64,000 nucleotides of DNA from Ignavibacteria bacterium. GTDB lineage: Bacteria; Bacteroidota; Ignavibacteria; UBA10030; SZUA-254. Made by a program: the position numbers and the translations under genes. Position 1 is the first letter of the stretch; every line of letters begins with the position of its first letter. The notes under the pieces were generated by a model. The model searched no databases. It saw only the letters and a program-made list of their open reading frames with translations, and was not told where the DNA came from. Below, in pieces: positions 61,859-64,000 of the stretch. The DNA lies in NCBI GenBank assembly GCA_016178595.1, contig JACOSY010000013.1, positions 1-64,000 on the forward strand. Direction: 5' to 3'.

Positions 61859-62026
61859 AAGGTATCTCGAATGTCACGCGTATCGTGAAGACTCCGGCGA
61901 ATCCAGTTCGTACTTTCAACACATTTGATTCCCTAGAGATAGATTCTTACATTGTCAGGCCGATTCGTACTATCCAATTCCAAGCACTTGTTCTTCCACC
62001 GGTCATACATTTTTTGGGGGAATCCT

Positions 62027-64000
62027 ATGAGGCTTCTCGCTCTCACGACCTTCATGATACTCTCGCTGCACTTCGTCTCCGCTCAGGATGCATTTTCCCT
62101 CAGCGAGAACGGCGAAGCGCCAAGCCGATCATACGACGTCCTCCATTACAAGCTTGTTATTTCTATCGATGAGCAGCACAAATCCATTGTGGGAACAACA
62201 ACCATTACCCTTGTTCCCATTTTTCCGAAGCTTGATACCGTTATCCTCGATGCAAGTGACATGGCGATCAAGAGCGTCGCGCTCGGATCGACGCGAGAGC
62301 TGCACTTCGAGACGACATCCAACAAGCTCGTCGTTCACCTTGACACCACGTACTCGTTCAACGATACATTGCGCATTGTCATTGCATATTCCTGCACACC
62401 GAAGAAAGGAATAACGTTTACCGGACCGGACTCCGGCTATCCGCACAAACGCTGGCAGGTATGGTCGCAGGGTGAAGATACGACAAACCATTACTGGTTC
62501 CCCTGCTACGACTTCCCGAACGACAAAGCTACGAGCGAGATCATCGCAACAGTGCGCAATAACTTCACCGTGCTTTCGAACGGCACGCTCGTGAGCATGA
62601 AAGAGAATAAGAAAGCCGGAACGAAAACATTTCACTGGCTGGAAAGCAAGCCGCACGCATCGTACCTCATCATGTTTGCCGCCGGTGAATACTCCGTCTT
62701 GCGAGATGCCATCGGAAAGCTGCCGCTCGAGTTCTACGTCTACCCGGACGATACGCTCAATGCACGCATTTGCTTCAAGCAAACCGCGGATATGATCGCG
62801 TTCTTCAATATGAAGACCGGCTTCACATACCCGTGGGAGAAGTACGGGCAGATTATTCTTCAAGACCATTTCGGCGGGATGGAAAATACCAGCGCGACCA
62901 CACTTGCCGATCTCGCAACTGTTTATGACGAGCGCGTTCGGATCGATAATTCTCCGACAAGCTTGATTGCACATGAACTTGCTCACCAGTGGTGGGGCGA
63001 CGTCGTCACATGCAAAGATTGGAGACACATCTGGCTCAACGAAAGTTTTGCCAGCTACTTCGATCCACTCTACCATGAATACTACCGCGGTCGCGACGAG
63101 TTCGATTACACCATGTACAACAGCCAGCAGGATGGAATTCGAGTGGACACTGCGCGTGGACGCCGTCCAATCGTGAGCGTTGAATCATACGGCGAAAATA
63201 TTTATCCGCGAGGCGCTGAAGTTCTTCACATGCTTCGTTTTCTCCTCGGCGACGAACTCTTCTTCCGCGCAATTGCTCACTACATTACAAAGTTCCAATT
63301 CCAGCCTGTCGAAACCAACGACCTCAAAGTTGCAATCGAGGAAGCAACGGGACAGAATCTCTACTGGTTCTTCGACCAGTGGGTGTACAAAGCAGGGCAT
63401 CCCATTTTCAACCTGTCTTACACCTGGTGCGGGGAAGAAAAATCTTTACTCCTCTCCGTTCGGCAAGTGCAGGCAATGGATAGTCTTACCGGCATCTTCC
63501 GTATGCCCGTCGATGTTGAGGTAACATCTTCTAACGGCACAACGACACAACGGGTCAACATCCTCAGCAAAGACACAACTTTTGCGATTCCATCAAATGA
63601 GCAGCCGCGACTTGTTATATTCGATAAAGGCAGCTGGCTCCTGAAGGAATTAAAGTGGACAAAGACACAAGAAGAGTGGGAATACCAGGCAGAGTTCGCT
63701 CGAAATCCGATTGACCGTATCCGCGCATTGCAAGAGTTGGTGAAGCTCGAACGAAATGCACAGTTCGTCGCGCTTTTTGCCCGCGTGATGGTGCAGGACA
63801 CCTTTTGGGCTCTGAGACGTGAAGCGATCACTCAGTCGGAGAAGCTCGACGTGAACAGCGATTCACTGAAAGCGCTGCTCAAAGATGCGCTCCTCATAGC
63901 AGCGAGGGAAGCGAAGCGATCTGCCGTTCGAGATGCGGCGACAGGGCAACTCAAGAGGTTTCGCGGAGACAGTACTGTCATCAGTGCACTCCAGGCAGCG
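62027..64000 (+). CDS. M1-family aminopeptidase, C-terminus cut by window end
   Basis: An exported zinc metallopeptidase of family M1; 658 residues are visible and the frame is open at the window edge. A signal peptide (LLALTTFMILSLHFVSA) is followed by the N-terminal beta domain (about 35-210). The exopeptidase motif GGMEN is at residues 283-287, and the zinc site HELAHQWWGD with Glu339 in LNESFA gives His316, His320 and Glu339 (HExxH-x18-E). A helical C-terminal domain has begun. GGGGGA precedes the ATG. The 168-bp gap upstream shows no gene. It probably trims peptides in the periplasm, as the S9 peptidase at 31.4 kb may. Confidence 0.92.
   Translation, partial: MRLLALTTFMILSLHFVSAQDAFSLSENGEAPSRSYDVLHYKLVISIDEQHKSIVGTTTITLVPIFPKLDTVILDASDMAIKSVALGSTRELHFETTSNKLVVHLDTTYSFNDTLRIVIAYSCTPKKGITFTGPDSGYPHKRWQVWSQGEDTTNHYWFPCYDFPNDKATSEIIATVRNNFTVLSNGTLVSMKENKKAGTKTFHWLESKPHASYLIMFAAGEYSVLRDAIGKLPLEFYVYPDDTLNARICFKQTADMIAFFNMKTGFTYPWEKYGQIILQDHFGGMENTSATTLADLATVYDERVRIDNSPTSLIAHELAHQWWGDVVTCKDWRHIWLNESFASYFDPLYHEYYRGRDEFDYTMYNSQQDGIRVDTARGRRPIVSVESYGENIYPRGAEVLHMLRFLLGDELFFRAIAHYITKFQFQPVETNDLKVAIEEATGQNLYWFFDQWVYKAGHPIFNLSYTWCGEEKSLLLSVRQVQAMDSLTGIFRMPVDVEVTSSNGTTTQRVNILSKDTTFAIPSNEQPRLVIFDKGSWLLKELKWTKTQEEWEYQAEFARNPIDRIRALQELVKLERNAQFVALFARVMVQDTFWALRREAITQSEKLDVNSDSLKALLKDALLIAAREAKRSAVRDAATGQLKRFRGDSTVISALQAA

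Noticed and set aside
62129-63076. 315-codon minus-strand open frame
   Set aside because: Antisense to the M1 aminopeptidase, whose zinc motifs are intact in the plus frame.

Overview
The window is about 64 kb of chromosome at roughly 50% G+C. It reads as a rod-shaped, Gram-negative-type bacterium of the Bacteroidota/Chlorobiota side, most likely close to Ignavibacteria or Kapabacteria. Support: (i) promoters with a TTG element, 19-20 nt, then a TAnnTTTG-like -7 box (purN, tlpA-like, thiL, DUF4159 and mraZ regions), the Bacteroidota pattern; (ii) DUF4175, DUF4159, DUF2851 and DUF1572 proteins; (iii) an FtsI with a C-terminal PASTA domain; (iv) MurE with the DNPR motif of meso-diaminopimelate-adding enzymes. 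The lineage is an inference from gene content; no rRNA or tRNA gene was found.

Layout. 0-9 kb: a minus-strand fragment, then a Tat-exported asparaginase-family hydrolase, a thioredoxin-like lipoprotein, thiL, an MFS transporter with a ChrB-domain protein, a duplicated DUF1259 protein, a Tat-exported class V aminotransferase, pdxH, a DinB-type protein and an RluE-like pseudouridine synthase. 9.2-9.9 kb holds very small genes. 10-14 kb: an SPFH protein, an LD-carboxypeptidase and purN-purH. 14.2-19.7 kb: the rod-shape operon mreB-mreC-mreD-mrdA-rodA. 19.9-27.1 kb: a Lon-type protease with a degenerate Walker A motif, then the threonine operon thrA-thrB-thrC.

27.2-31.3 kb is the accessory region: a NYN-domain nuclease behind a strong terminator hairpin, a lipoprotein, a two-helix membrane protein, dcd, and then a BglII/BstYI-type restriction endonuclease with an MT-A70 methyltransferase. 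This restriction-modification pair sits exactly between the intact 3' end of dcd and a second, diverged copy of the dcd 3' end, the mark of an insertion with target duplication or of gene replacement. It is the most notable thing in the window.

31.4-40.4 kb: an S9 peptidase, pyrF, DUF2851, and on the minus strand a large coiled-coil DUF4175 protein and a DUF4159 protein. 40.7-59.6 kb (minus strand): a nearly complete division and cell-wall (dcw) cluster in the order mraZ-rsmH-ftsL-ftsI-murE-murF-[lipocalin-like protein]-mraY-murD-ftsW-murG-[membrane protein]-[half-size TauE]-murC-murB-ftsQ-ftsA-ftsZ. Most genes overlap or nearly touch. A promoter and three TGG-repeat MraZ boxes at exact 10-bp period lie upstream of mraZ. 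Together with mreBCD-mrdA-rodA this gives the window both the elongation and the division machinery. 59.9-64 kb: a phosphoesterase, a YjbQ-family protein, a TauE/SafE transporter and an M1 aminopeptidase cut by the window end.

Intergenic spaces carry families of short palindromic repeats. One (core GGTAGGACAG) supplies the stop codons of both thiL and pyrF; another lies just behind both mreB and ftsZ.
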